Below are positions 15,734-23,963 of a stretch of DNA of 64,000 bases, piece by piece; positions within the stretch are counted from its first letter, which is position 1, and every line of letters starts with the position of its first letter. The notes below the pieces were generated by a model, which did no database searches, had not been told where the DNA came from, and worked only from the letters and a program-made list of their open reading frames with translations. The DNA comes from CAVVNN01 sp963749605. GTDB taxonomy: Bacteria > Actinomycetota > Thermoleophilia > Solirubrobacterales > 70-9. A program made the translations under genes and the position numbers. The stretch covers positions 248,001 to 312,000 of the forward strand of contig CAVVNN010000004.1 of the NCBI GenBank assembly GCA_963749605.1, written 5' to 3'.

Positions 15734-17343
15734 GTAGAGAACTCGCAGATCTATCTGGTTACCAGCTCGCGTTCTGGTCACGGGGCAATGGCCCAACCCA
15801 AGAAGTCTTTGACATTTCGGCCGGACAGGCCCTACTCCACCTCAAAGCGCTGTATTTGCTCGCCGACAGAGTGCTCGCTGCGGCCTCATTCTTTTTCGAG
15901 TCGTCTTTGACTCGCCAGGTCTTTGCGAACCTGGAAGGACTGTTCCGTGCCGGAGAGATCCTATTTTTCGTAGACGCGACACTAGAGAGCTTTTCTGAGC
16001 ATGGTCAGAGAAAGATTGAGAAGAGCCCTGCCAGCTTTGAGGCATACGCCGACCCGATGCTGGTGGCGCGGCTCGCGGGCAGACTCGATGCAGCCGCTGA
16101 GTTGCTGTGGCGTCCTGATGTAAATGCGTCGAGTCGCATAGAGGAGCTATGGATTAAAGATATCTATAGCAGCACGCACGGAACGATCGGGGCAGCTGTA
16201 ATGCGCTATGCACCGAGCGTCGCTGTGCAGCGAATCTGGCGCAGCGCCCTGGTCACAGCCTCAACCCAGCGCGATGGCGATCTGGTATGGCCTTTGATCA
16301 TGCCTCGTCTAGTCGAGGCGCAGCTGCCGCGCGAGATAATTGTCGTAGCAAGACGACGGCTCGCCCAGATGTACAGTCGCGTTACGGCTGACCTCGTCGG
16401 GGCCCGAAGCGATGCAGCCTACCTGTCATTGCCGAACTCTACCCTCACTACTTATGACTGCGAGGACACTGCACTCCTACTCGATGCCCTGGGAGCCGCA
16501 AGGCTTGGCCGAGCCCTGGCGAGGCTCGATGGCTCGGGTTTACGATCCGTCAAGCTTAGCGCTGAGTGGGTCTATTTTCGCTCTCTCTACCGGGCCCTAG
16601 TTGAGGAGGCAAGCGTCAACCCTGGCGAGCTCTTGGAGTTCATTGGGGTTCTAGACGGACAAGAGCTGAGCGGTGCAGGGCTTACAAGGGAGCAATTCGT
16701 CGCACTGTTCGGTGTGATCGGCACTACAAATAGACCACACCCCAATCGCTTTGAGTCCGCAGTCGACATCCTGAGAGCGGCATATGAGCTATTCCCCGCC
16801 GGTCTCTTGGATGGGTTGCGCAGTCGGCTGGATGAGGTGGAGCATGAAAGAAACGACACGACACCAATCATCATACGGAGGACACAAGAAATGGATACAG
16901 GACTGCGCAGCTTCATCGTCCATGGCCACGACGAAACCAAGCTGCTGGCCTTGAAGGACTTTCTACAAAACGGGCTTGGATGGGGGGAGCCAATAGTTCT
17001 GAAACAGCAACCGAATCGCGGCCGAACGATCATCGAGAAGTTTGAAGAGCTGGGAGAACGGGTTGACGTTGCGTTTGTATTGATGACTCCGGATGATGCC
17101 GTGCAAACTGATGACGGCGAGCGATTTAGAATGCGCCAGAATGTCCTCTATGAGCTCGGATATTTCGTGGGTAGATTTGGCCGGAAATCAGGCCGCACAA
17201 TCTTTTTGCATGGTGGATCGCTAGACATGCCCACCGACCTCGCTGGCGTGGCCTACATTGATGTCTCGGAGGGCATTGAGGCGGCGGCCGAGCGGATCCG
17301 CACCGAGGTCGCGGGCCTGCGGCGGCGCCGCAGCGAAGGCTAG
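15730..17343 (+). CDS. TIR-domain protein (CAP12/Pycsar-type TIR) with helical N terminus
   Basis: A 537-residue protein. Residues 1-390 are largely helical with no motif I recognise. The C-terminal 140 residues match the predicted nucleotide-binding TIR family (Pfam CAP12/PCTIR): RSFIVHGHDE, then VLKQQPNRGRTIIEKFEE with the likely catalytic Glu, VDVAFVLMTPDD, RQNVLYELGYFVGRFGR and a final GVAYIDVSEGI strand. TIR domains of this class cleave NAD+ when a cyclic nucleotide or partner activates them. Its start overlaps the Nudix-kinase stop. NADase effector role is inference. Confidence 0.75.
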   Translation: MSRELADLSGYQLAFWSRGNGPTQEVFDISAGQALLHLKALYLLADRVLAAASFFFESSLTRQVFANLEGLFRAGEILFFVDATLESFSEHGQRKIEKSPASFEAYADPMLVARLAGRLDAAAELLWRPDVNASSRIEELWIKDIYSSTHGTIGAAVMRYAPSVAVQRIWRSALVTASTQRDGDLVWPLIMPRLVEAQLPREIIVVARRRLAQMYSRVTADLVGARSDAAYLSLPNSTLTTYDCEDTALLLDALGAARLGRALARLDGSGLRSVKLSAEWVYFRSLYRALVEEASVNPGELLEFIGVLDGQELSGAGLTREQFVALFGVIGTTNRPHPNRFESAVDILRAAYELFPAGLLDGLRSRLDEVEHERNDTTPIIIRRTQEMDTGLRSFIVHGHDETKLLALKDFLQNGLGWGEPIVLKQQPNRGRTIIEKFEELGERVDVAFVLMTPDDAVQTDDGERFRMRQNVLYELGYFVGRFGRKSGRTIFLHGGSLDMPTDLAGVAYIDVSEGIEAAAERIRTEVAGLRRRRSEG

Positions 17344-17394
17344 GAAATCCAAAACGTTACAACGAAAATCAGTGCGGCTTTCCCGACCTAGCTT

Positions 17395-17580
17395 CGATTG
17401 AAGCGCAGCACCGGGTGGCCGTCAACCCCCTTCGGGGTCGGGTGCTGCGCACCCTTGACAGTCTCATGCGGCGCGGTGCTAAAGGGCATTCAGGTCGGCA
17501 AGGATGGACTGCGCGGGACAGAGGTCGGGGTAGAAAGAAGCGTAGAAACACCAGTAGAAACGGGTTCTACGGCCACGCCG
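17395..17580 (+). repeat. Folded island repeat, copy 1
   Basis: A three-way-junction palindrome at 17407-17480: outer arms AGCACCG/CGGTGCT, inner arms GTCAA/TTGAC, and two side hairpins, CCCC-TTC-GGGG and GGGTGC-TGC-GCACCC. After a conserved linker (GGATGGACTGCGCGGGAC region, 17503-17519) come three GTAGAA iterons starting at 17530, 17542 and 17554, exactly 12 bp apart, and an inverted TTCTAC at 17565-17570. The GGGTGC/GCACCC stem is a compensated change relative to GGGCGC/GCGCCC in copies 2 and 3, which supports a real fold. Confidence 0.8.
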
Positions 17581-17586
17581 CTGATC

Positions 17587-18204
17587 TCAGTGGTCGGACC
17601 GCTCCGGAGGTATTGCTGCTTCTGATCCCAGGTCGCGCTCGAGGGCAGCGGCGAAGTCCGGCGCCAACGGGTCGCCGGCGCCGAGGCCACGCAGCGTTCC
17701 CAACAGTTCCGCCAGGGTCCACCGACGGGGACGGCGCATGTGGGCGACCTGCTGGTCGAGCGCGGCTCGAACGATGTTCGGAGCGCGGTCCAGCAGTTCG
17801 CAGAGGAAGGTGTCGGGCTGGACGGCGCGCTTGTCGAGCGGAGCAAGGTCGGTGGGCTCGAAATGGCGCAGGTTGTTGGTGAGGAGAAGCTCGGCCTCGC
17901 CGATCACGGCGGCGGCGAGCACGTGGCGATCCTTCTCGTGGTTGGGCATCGTCGAGGAGATCGCGTCGATCGCCCGCTGCTCAACGCTCGCCTCGGGAAA
18001 GGCAGCGAGCATGGCGGCGTGCAGGTGATCCCATTGCTGAGGTGTGACCACCTCGCCCTCGAGCAGGTTGTCGCGGGTCTCGGCCAGGATCCGCTCGCTC
18101 CACAGGGGCTCGAAGCCACCCTCGGCGGCGATCCACAGGAGCAGGCTGCGCAGCGGCTCTTGGTAGAGGACCGAGGCGTCGAGGACGGCCCGCGGGCGCG
18201 GCAT
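17587..18204 (-). CDS. PIN-domain toxin (VapC-like)
   Basis: A 205-residue protein beginning MPRPRAVLDASVLYQEPLRS, with the first PIN Asp in VLDASVL. It continues with LWSERILAETRDNLL (conserved Glu) and DRHVLAAAVIGEAELLLTNNLRHF (second acidic pair). PIN toxins are metal-dependent RNases. The gene lies 10 nt after a helix-turn-helix gene on the same strand, the usual antitoxin-toxin order. Its C-terminal 50 residues are extra compared with short VapC proteins. The 3' end lies only 7 nt from folded repeat copy 1. Confidence 0.82.
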   Translation of the reverse strand: MPRPRAVLDASVLYQEPLRSLLLWIAAEGGFEPLWSERILAETRDNLLEGEVVTPQQWDHLHAAMLAAFPEASVEQRAIDAISSTMPNHEKDRHVLAAAVIGEAELLLTNNLRHFEPTDLAPLDKRAVQPDTFLCELLDRAPNIVRAALDQQVAHMRRPRRWTLAELLGTLRGLGAGDPLAPDFAAALERDLGSEAAIPPERSDH

Positions 18205-18214
18205 GGCGCGGCGC

Positions 18215-18676
18215 TCAGCGCGTCCAGCCGCCGGCGGAGTCCTCGACCACGTCCGCCATCTCTCCCAGCGCCTTTGCGCTGCGATCTCGCCGCTGGCGGA
18301 ACTCGTGCAGGTCGACGACGCGGATGCGACGCTGGTTGCCGACCCGCCGATAGGGGATCGCCTCGACCTCCAAGAGCTCGTTGAGGTGCGGGCGCGAGAC
18401 GCCGAGCATGTCGGCGGCGACCTGCGAGGAAACCTCCTCGTCAGAGTCGAAGACGAGCAGCTGGCGACCGGGCACCTCCTGGGCCTTCAGGTAGCGGCGC
18501 AGGAAGCCGACTGGGAAAAGCGCCGCCGTCTTGCGGGGCTCTTTGATCTGCACCTCGACGAAGGCGTCGTCTTCGAGCTCGGCGAGGACGTCGAGAGCTT
18601 GGCGCTCGACCTCACGACCGTCCGTCGGAACGGCCGCGACGGTGGCGGTACCGATGTTGCGGGTGGCGCGGGGCAT
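18215..18676 (-). CDS. Helix-turn-helix antitoxin for the PIN toxin
   Basis: A 153-residue protein with an excisionase/MerR-type DNA-binding helix-turn-helix near residues 80-125 (VSSQVAADMLGVSRPHLNELLE, then IPYRRVGNQRRIRVVDL). This layout is common in antitoxins paired with PIN toxins. It lies directly upstream of the PIN gene with a 10-nt gap, and probably autoregulates the pair. The N terminus may include a short extension before AVPTDGREVE. Confidence 0.75.
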   Translation of the reverse strand: MPRATRNIGTATVAAVPTDGREVERQALDVLAELEDDAFVEVQIKEPRKTAALFPVGFLRRYLKAQEVPGRQLLVFDSDEEVSSQVAADMLGVSRPHLNELLEVEAIPYRRVGNQRRIRVVDLHEFRQRRDRSAKALGEMADVVEDSAGGWTR

Positions 18677-18777
18677 AAACGGAGGGTAGCAGTCACTCGC
18701 AATACTCGAAACAGGTCAGAGAGGCCGAGGGCGCCCGGCCACCCAATCCGCCGTCAGCGCGATGAGGTCCCACACGC

Positions 18778-19281
18778 TCAGTCCTCGGGGTCCCAGTCGG
18801 GACCGGGGGCGGCGCTGACGTAGTCGTCGCGCTCGAAGGGCCGCTCTGCCTCTTTCCCGTAGAGCTCGGAGAACTCCTCGGCCCAAGCCGGATCCTCGCG
18901 CTCGAGGCGAGCCAGAGCCGCGGCGAGGAGTCCGCGCTGCTGACCCATGCGGCGCAGCTCCTTGACCTCGGTGGCCAGAGCGAGAAGCGGTTCGGTTGGC
19001 ACCCGCTCGCGCTTGTAGTCGGGGACCTTGCGCAGCGGCAGCAGACCCTTGGCGATCCAGTTGTCGAGGGTCGTGGTGCTGACCTGCAAGAGCTCGGCGG
19101 CTTCGGTGCGGGAGAAGTGCGGCTTGGCCGCCAGGGCCTGCTCCATCTCGGCGCTTGCAGCATCGACCGCCTCGCGCAGGATCTCGGGGTCGGCGTCGCC
19201 GGCGCCTCGCAGGGTGATCAGCGCCGACGCCAGGGTCTCGGTGGGGCTGGGGCTGCGGGCCATGGCTGGAGTATCAAGCAT
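18778..19281 (-). CDS. Helix-turn-helix protein, possible orphan antitoxin
   Basis: 167 residues; helix-turn-helix near 55-90 (HFSRTEAAELLQVSTTTLDNWIAKGLLPLRKV), of the MerR/excisionase type seen in antitoxins and small regulators. A long acidic C-terminal helix follows. ATG 19281 is chosen because a promoter at 19290-19318 ends only 8 nt upstream, suggesting a leaderless mRNA; ATG 19263 is an alternative. No toxin partner is visible downstream before the PIN antitoxin gene at 18676. Confidence 0.65.
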   Translation of the reverse strand: MLDTPAMARSPSPTETLASALITLRGAGDADPEILREAVDAASAEMEQALAAKPHFSRTEAAELLQVSTTTLDNWIAKGLLPLRKVPDYKRERVPTEPLLALATEVKELRRMGQQRGLLAAALARLEREDPAWAEEFSELYGKEAERPFERDDYVSAAPGPDWDPED

Positions 19282-19282
19282 G

Positions 19283-19318
19283 TTGGCGTTTTAAAGGGGC
19301 TTTTTGCCAATTTAACAA
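19283..19318 (-). promoter_or_regulatory. Promoter with inverted repeat for the HTH gene
   Basis: On the reverse strand, TTGTTA (-35) and TTTAAA (-10) are separated by exactly 17 bp, with the -10 ending 8 nt before ATG 19281. Inverted TTGGC (19283-19287) and GCCAA (19306-19310) flank the -10 and may be an operator for the HTH protein. Confidence 0.5.
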
Positions 19319-19372
19319 CGACTGACTCCGAGCCCCTCTCCAAGCGGACGGTAGGGCTCGTCGGTTCGGGTC

Positions 19373-20137
19373 TCAGCCGAGCTCGGCGACAACGAGCCTC
19401 AGCCCAACGTCCAGCTCGGGCTGCGCGAGCAGGTCGCCGTAGCGCCTCTCCCAGGTGCCGTCGGCAAGATCGACGCTGAGCTGCTCGACCGCGGCGAGGA
19501 CTCGCGCGGCCGAGAGCATCCGGAAGACCGAGGTGCCGTCGCGCACGTTCTGGTCAAGGTAGGCGCGGGGGCGACGCCAGAAGGCCTGATAGAAGCCGTC
19601 CTCGCAGTCGTGGGGAACCGGCACGGACCGTAGCTCGACCTCGCCGAGCGAGCGCTGTAGCTCCTCGCGCCAGAAGCCCTCTTCCCGATAGCGCGAGGTG
19701 ATCAGACCGTCGAGGTTGTCGAGGTAGTCGCGGGTCAGCCAGAAGCGCCCCGCCTGGGCCGGGTCGGCGTTGAGCAGGAGGACACGGCCGCGGGCGACCC
19801 GCCGCAGCTCGCGTAGGCCGGCCTCGCGATCGCCCCAGTGATGGTCGGAGATGATCGCCATCGCCGCGTCGAAGCTGTCGTCGTCGAAGGGCAGCTCTTC
19901 GGCACTCGCCTGGATGACGCGAGCGGAGCGGGCGGGCCGCTGGGCGATCATCACCGCGGAGGGCTCGACGGCGGTCACCTCGCGCCCGGCGGGCTCGTAG
20001 GAGCCGGTCCCGGCACCGACGTTGAGGACCGTTCGCGCGTCGCCGAGCGCCTCTTCGATCCGCGCCGCGATGCGCGGATCGGGCCGCCGCACCGCCGAGT
20101 AGCCGTGCCCGATCCGGTCGTAGGCGGTCTCGCTCAT
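19373..20137 (-). CDS. Class I SAM-dependent methyltransferase
   Basis: 254 residues. Motif I is VLNVGAGTGSYE (near 36-48), followed by the acidic strand VTAVEPSAVMI, the motif II/III block SAEELPFDDDSFDAAMAI and the LRELRRVARGRVLLLN strand, as in small-molecule methyltransferases of the UbiE/Methyltransf_11 type. The ATG at 20137 forms an ATGA overlap with the HAD gene upstream, giving a three-gene operon (HAD, HAD, methyltransferase). The substrate is unknown. Confidence 0.8.
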   Translation of the reverse strand: MSETAYDRIGHGYSAVRRPDPRIAARIEEALGDARTVLNVGAGTGSYEPAGREVTAVEPSAVMIAQRPARSARVIQASAEELPFDDDSFDAAMAIISDHHWGDREAGLRELRRVARGRVLLLNADPAQAGRFWLTRDYLDNLDGLITSRYREEGFWREELQRSLGEVELRSVPVPHDCEDGFYQAFWRRPRAYLDQNVRDGTSVFRMLSAARVLAAVEQLSVDLADGTWERRYGDLLAQPELDVGLRLVVAELG

Positions 20138-20934
20138 TGAGGTCGAGAGGCTGGCAGGAACTCGCCCAATGCGCTCGGCAGATCGCTCAGCGTTGAGATT
20201 TCCACCAGGTCCGGCCGATCTGAAGGAGCAGGGTGCCCACTTCGATTGACCCACACCGCCCCGAGTCCGGCGGCAAGTGCCCCGTCCACGTCCTTGGAGA
20301 TGCTGTCGCCCACCATCACCGCGTGATCGCTATCGACGCTGAGCTGCGACAAAGCATGTTCGAAGACGGAGGCATCGGGCTTGGCGACACCAAGGTCGGC
20401 AGATACGACGACAGCCTCGAAGTAGTGGCTCAGATCCGAGGCGGCGAGCTTCTCGCGTTGGAGGCAGGCGGCGCCGTTGGTGACGAGGGCCAGTGAGTGA
20501 GATTCCTTTAGCTGGTCCAGCGCAACTACATCGGCGAACACCTCGTGGCGCGCGCGGCGCTCCACGCCGAAGCGTTCCGCCAACTCCTCTGCGAGCGGCG
20601 TGTCCTCGACTCCCTGATCGGCAAGGGCAAGGTTCCACGCCTCGCGCCGGTAGGTCGGGGACCAATCGCGCAGGGCACGCTCGTCGGGGCCGTCGCCCTC
20701 AAAGCGGCACCACAGACCCTCCCACGAGCTGATGGCGATCCGCATGCAGTACTCGTAGGTCGGCACCGCGTACCACAGCTCCCGGGCTCGTGCTCGAGCC
20801 CCTAGCGCCAACATGGCGGGGTCGATGTCGTAGCGCGCCGCCGCGATCAGAGCGGTTGCGTTGAAGGCGGCCACGGCTGCTGGCTCCTCGACCATCAGCG
20901 TCTCGTCGAGGTCGAACAGCAGAGCGCGCCTCAC
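20134..20934 (-). CDS. HAD-superfamily phosphatase (YjjG/NANP-like)
   Basis: 266 residues with HAD motifs: LLFDLDETLM (motif I, Asp nucleophile and acid), LVTNGAACLQREKL (motif II), and the lysine-acidic block VAKPDASVF...VMVGDSISKDVDGALAAG. Subfamily IA; likely a sugar- or nucleotide-phosphate phosphatase. It overlaps its neighbours by 4 nt on each side (ATGA), so translation of the three-gene operon is coupled. Confidence 0.82.
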   Translation of the reverse strand: MRRALLFDLDETLMVEEPAAVAAFNATALIAAARYDIDPAMLALGARARARELWYAVPTYEYCMRIAISSWEGLWCRFEGDGPDERALRDWSPTYRREAWNLALADQGVEDTPLAEELAERFGVERRARHEVFADVVALDQLKESHSLALVTNGAACLQREKLAASDLSHYFEAVVVSADLGVAKPDASVFEHALSQLSVDSDHAVMVGDSISKDVDGALAAGLGAVWVNRSGHPAPSDRPDLVEISTLSDLPSALGEFLPASRPQ

Positions 20935-21626
20935 GGTTGACCGCTCTCGGCAACGAGCCCCGGGAGATCCGCCATCGTCGTGAAGACGGCGTCGGCGTCA
21001 TCGAGGCGCTCAGGAGGCGTCAGTGCCGCAAAGCCGAGTGCGCGCATGCCGGCCGCCTTGGCGGCAGTCACACCGAAGGGGCTGTCCTCGATGACGATGC
21101 AGCGCTCCGGCGACGTGGACATGCGCGCCGCTGCATGCAAGAACAGATCCGGCGCTGGCTTGCCCCGCTGCACCTCATCCGCCGAGAAGATCCGTCCTTC
21201 GAAGCGGTCAACCAGAGCGGTGATGCCAAGGGTGAGGCGCATCTTGTCGTGGCTGCCGCTGGAGGCAACACAGGTTGGCAGCTCGATCGAATCAAGAGCC
21301 GTGACGATGCCAGGGATGGGCGTTAGCTCACGCTTGAACGCGTCCCGAACCTCAGCATCTAGATCCGCTGCCCATCGCTCGGGCACCGGTTCGCCGAGCC
21401 GCTCGGAAAGAATCCTCAGGGTCGCGGGCATGCCAAGCCCGAGGAAGTCGCGGACGCAGTCCTCATAGCTCGTCTGCAAGCCAAGCGCCGACATTTGCTC
21501 GGCCTGGATGCGCAACGAGATCCGATCGCTGTCGACGAGCACTCCGTCGCAATCGAAAATCACAAGATGGTGCTTGTGATTCGTTTCGCGGTCGCTGTCC
21601 AGCTCTACGCGGTCCATCGGCGCCAT
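20931..21626 (-). CDS. HAD-superfamily hydrolase (beta-phosphoglucomutase-like)
   Basis: About 231 residues from ATG 21626, which has GGAAGGA eight bases upstream; ATG 21617 is the alternative. Motif I is LVIFDCDGVLVDSD, motif II CVASSGSHDKM, and the Lys/acidic motif GKPAPDLFLHAA...CIVIEDSPFGVTAAKAAGM. Family members isomerise or dephosphorylate small sugar phosphates. First gene of a HAD-HAD-methyltransferase operon. The frame is open upstream to 21950, but that overlaps the divergent gene and is not coding. Confidence 0.83.
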   Translation of the reverse strand: MAPMDRVELDSDRETNHKHHLVIFDCDGVLVDSDRISLRIQAEQMSALGLQTSYEDCVRDFLGLGMPATLRILSERLGEPVPERWAADLDAEVRDAFKRELTPIPGIVTALDSIELPTCVASSGSHDKMRLTLGITALVDRFEGRIFSADEVQRGKPAPDLFLHAAARMSTSPERCIVIEDSPFGVTAAKAAGMRALGFAALTPPERLDDADAVFTTMADLPGLVAESGQP

Positions 21627-21668
21627 GGCGTGATCCTTCCATGCCGATAGATTTAGGAAGGCGTTCCG

Positions 21669-22352
21669 GTGAGCGAGTCGGCCGACAACCGCAGGCTGGA
21701 AGAGGAGCTGGTCAGACTTCGCGCTGAGAACAAGGAGTTGCGGGCATGTTTCCGGGTGGATCCACCGGAGCCGGAGGACGCCTGGATCGTGGCGGAGGAT
21801 CCGCGCGAGGTGAGGGTGCTTTTGCTGCCGGATCCGTTGCGAAAGGTCAAGCCGGGGGAGATGGGACCCCAGACCATCGCCAACGTAGCTCGTGTGCTGA
21901 TCAACGCGATGAAGGAACGCCAGCCCAACGTCGACTGGCGGGCGGAGCACGACCTCGATCAGATCCCCGAGGACGCTCAGTGCTTTCAGCTTGGCGAAGT
22001 GGGCTCTCGCCTCATGACGGGGGCCGGTCCCTGGCCGAAGACCTTTCGGATCGACCGATCCGAGGAGGCAGATTCAAAGATCCGCCGATGCCTGGTTGCG
22101 GACGAGCCAGATACCGAGCGATACCTCGTCGGCTACGGCCGGCTAAGCCAGGTCTTCGACGATCTCGTGGCCGAAGGGAAGGCAGCGTTTGCGGCCGATG
22201 AACAGCACCACGCGGGCTGGGTGCTCAAGGCCTTGGACCTGGTACTGGCTCAGATGAATCTCGCGCGGGTGAACTTTGAGTCCGGCCGCGGTGATTGGCG
22301 AGAGGTGTTGGAGCGGCCCCGGCCGGAGTACGACCCGAGGAGGCTTCTTTGA
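21669..22352 (+). CDS. Hypothetical protein with N-terminal coiled coil
   Basis: 227 residues from GTG 21669. Residues 5-25 (RRLEEELVRLRAENKELR) read as a leucine-heptad coiled coil; the rest is a soluble, mostly helical protein with no motif I recognise. It is divergent from the HAD operon, with a 42-bp gap. The 3' end overlaps an opposite-strand reading frame (22225-22656), so one of the two may be shortened or spurious. Confidence 0.55.
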   Translation: MSESADNRRLEEELVRLRAENKELRACFRVDPPEPEDAWIVAEDPREVRVLLLPDPLRKVKPGEMGPQTIANVARVLINAMKERQPNVDWRAEHDLDQIPEDAQCFQLGEVGSRLMTGAGPWPKTFRIDRSEEADSKIRRCLVADEPDTERYLVGYGRLSQVFDDLVAEGKAAFAADEQHHAGWVLKALDLVLAQMNLARVNFESGRGDWREVLERPRPEYDPRRLL

Positions 22353-22656
22353 TGAGGGCGTAGAGAGTGGGGAATCTCAACTCCAACTCTGAAGGCCTTG
22401 GCCGAGCGCAATGGCCCCGCGGGATCGAGCCCTCGCCGTCAGGCGGATCGTCGTCGACAGTTAGCCGCTCGAAGTCCTCAAGGGAGGCCGGCTTGGTTCC
22501 CCGCTTGGCGTCCAGCTCGGAGATCGGCGTGATCGGCGGCTCAAGCGTGATGCCGCCTTGGCGATCGGGAACGACCTCATAGCGACAACCGTCGACTTCA
22601 ACGATCTCGCCGATCTCTAGGTCGAGCTTCTTCACCGCCCTTGTCATGCGTCCCAT
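22225..22656 (-). CDS. Hypothetical small protein
   Basis: About 143 residues from ATG 22656 (ATG 22647 possible). The first 75 residues (LDLEIGEIVEVDGCRYEVVPDRQ, then PISELDAKRGTKPASLEDFERL) look like a genuine soluble domain, possibly antitoxin- or SpoVT-like, but I cannot assign it. The tail is low-complexity and overlaps the convergent gene by 128 nt. Confidence 0.4.
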   Translation of the reverse strand: MGRMTRAVKKLDLEIGEIVEVDGCRYEVVPDRQGGITLEPPITPISELDAKRGTKPASLEDFERLTVDDDPPDGEGSIPRGHCARPRPSELELRFPTLYALIKEASSGRTPAGAAPTPLANHRGRTQSSPARDSSEPVPGPRP

Positions 22657-22775
22657 GGTAGGCGGACGCGACAGATGCTCTCCCTCGGGGAGTAGTGCTG
22701 GCAACGCCACGGCCGGACAGCGCCCGACGGCGTCTGAAGATCATCCACTCAACCGGGCCGCCTTGACCACTACAC

Positions 22776-22999
22776 AACCCGCGCACAACTGCGCCACCAC
22801 TCAGACATCAGCATCTTCGTGTCTCGGTTCCCACCGGCTCTTCCCGCCAACCTGGGCAGATTCAAGCACCGCGCCGCCGGCTGTCAACCCCCTGCGGGGG
22901 TCGGGCGCTGCGCGCCCTTGACAGCCTTCCGCGGCGCGGTGCTAAAGGGCATCCAGGTCGGCAAGGATGGACTGCGCGGGACAGGGGCGGGGGGTAGAA
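22776..22999 (+). repeat. Folded island repeat, copy 2 (truncated)
   Basis: The three-way-junction palindrome at 22865-22943 has 13-bp outer arms AGCACCGCGCCGC/GCGGCGCGGTGCT, 9-bp inner arms GGCTGTCAA/TTGACAGCC, and side hairpins CCCCC-TGC-GGGGG and GGGCGC-TGC-GCGCCC. Only the first GTAGAA iteron (22994-22999) remains before homology stops, about 20 bp before the AbiEii stop codon. Homology to copy 3 extends about 90 bp upstream of the palindrome. Confidence 0.8.
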
Positions 23000-23018
23000 A
23001 GAGCCAATTGCGAGACGC

Positions 23019-23963
23019 TCAGCGATGAACCTTTGCCGCGGTCTCGCGGGCCTCGCCGCGTAGGGCGTCGAACAGGCGATGCTCGCGATGGGCCACCTGG
23101 TCCCCGAGCAGCGCTCGCTCGCCTTCGGCCAGGCGCTCGAGGAACGCAAAACGGGTTCGAACCCTCTCGCAGATCTGCTCTGGATCGTTCGCCAGCCGCC
23201 GCGGCACCAGGCCTTCGATATCGCTCCAGCGAAAGTTCGCCGGCTCAATCGCGCCCAACAGCCCCGCCGGCTCATACCGCGGCCGGTTGCGCCGATCCGT
23301 CCAGGCCTTGAGCACCGCCAGGCGCCTCACCAGCCCCTCGTCGAAGGGGCGCCCGGCCCAGAGGTCGAGGTCATAGACGTCCTTGCTCGAGCCGCCTTGG
23401 CGACGGCTGCAGGCCATGATCTTCTCCCCGATCATCTCGTAGGGGTCGAGTCCGAACAGGCGGGGAACGCCGCACTCCTCCCGCGCCTTGCGGAAGTAGG
23501 GCTGCTCCTGCAGGACCAGCTCGCGCGGCTGGAGGACCGGGTCGAGCCGGTAGGAGATCTGCAGCTCGAAGGCGCCCTTGGCGTTGGCGTGGCTGTACTC
23601 AACGGTGCCGCTGAAGTTGCCCCCGGCCGAGTAGCGGAAGCTCGGCAGCTCGAAGCTGATGCCGTAGTAGGGCCGGGCGGGTTGGAACGCGGCCTCCACG
23701 GCCGCCTCGAAGCCGTTCTCGTGCGTTGCGTCCAAATCGATGTCCTGCGAGAAGCGCCCGGTCGAGCCGAAGATGCACTTGCGCAGGGCGGTGCCGCCCT
23801 TGAAGAGGAGCGGCCCCGGCTCACTTCGACCGGGCTGGGAGCCGAGGAGGCCGGCCTCGTTGAGGAGCGCCAGGGCGTAGTGCAGGACGACCTCCTGGTC
23901 GGCGACGTCGAGGTCGATCTGCTGGCTGACGGCAAACTGCCTGACGAAAGCAGAGGGCACCAT
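23019..23963 (-). CDS. abiEii: AbiEii-type nucleotidyltransferase toxin
   Basis: 314 residues. The AbiEii/MenA NTase core is FKGGTALRKCIFGSTGRFSQDIDLDA (GG, then Ser-x-Asp-x-Asp), followed by EMIGEKIMACSRRQGGSSKDVYDLDLWA. These enzymes block growth by adding nucleotides to tRNA acceptor ends. The toxin start ATG 23963 abuts the antitoxin stop with no gap, the classic AbiEi-AbiEii order. The pair sits exactly between folded repeat copies 2 and 3. Confidence 0.85.
   Translation of the reverse strand: MVPSAFVRQFAVSQQIDLDVADQEVVLHYALALLNEAGLLGSQPGRSEPGPLLFKGGTALRKCIFGSTGRFSQDIDLDATHENGFEAAVEAAFQPARPYYGISFELPSFRYSAGGNFSGTVEYSHANAKGAFELQISYRLDPVLQPRELVLQEQPYFRKAREECGVPRLFGLDPYEMIGEKIMACSRRQGGSSKDVYDLDLWAGRPFDEGLVRRLAVLKAWTDRRNRPRYEPAGLLGAIEPANFRWSDIEGLVPRRLANDPEQICERVRTRFAFLERLAEGERALLGDQVAHREHRLFDALRGEARETAAKVHR

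Noticed and set aside
17407..17480. Folded repeat read as a tRNA gene or as an intrinsic terminator
   Set aside because: It has no T-loop, anticodon stem or 7-bp acceptor, and no T tract follows; the stem arrangement is a three-way junction with two tiny hairpins.
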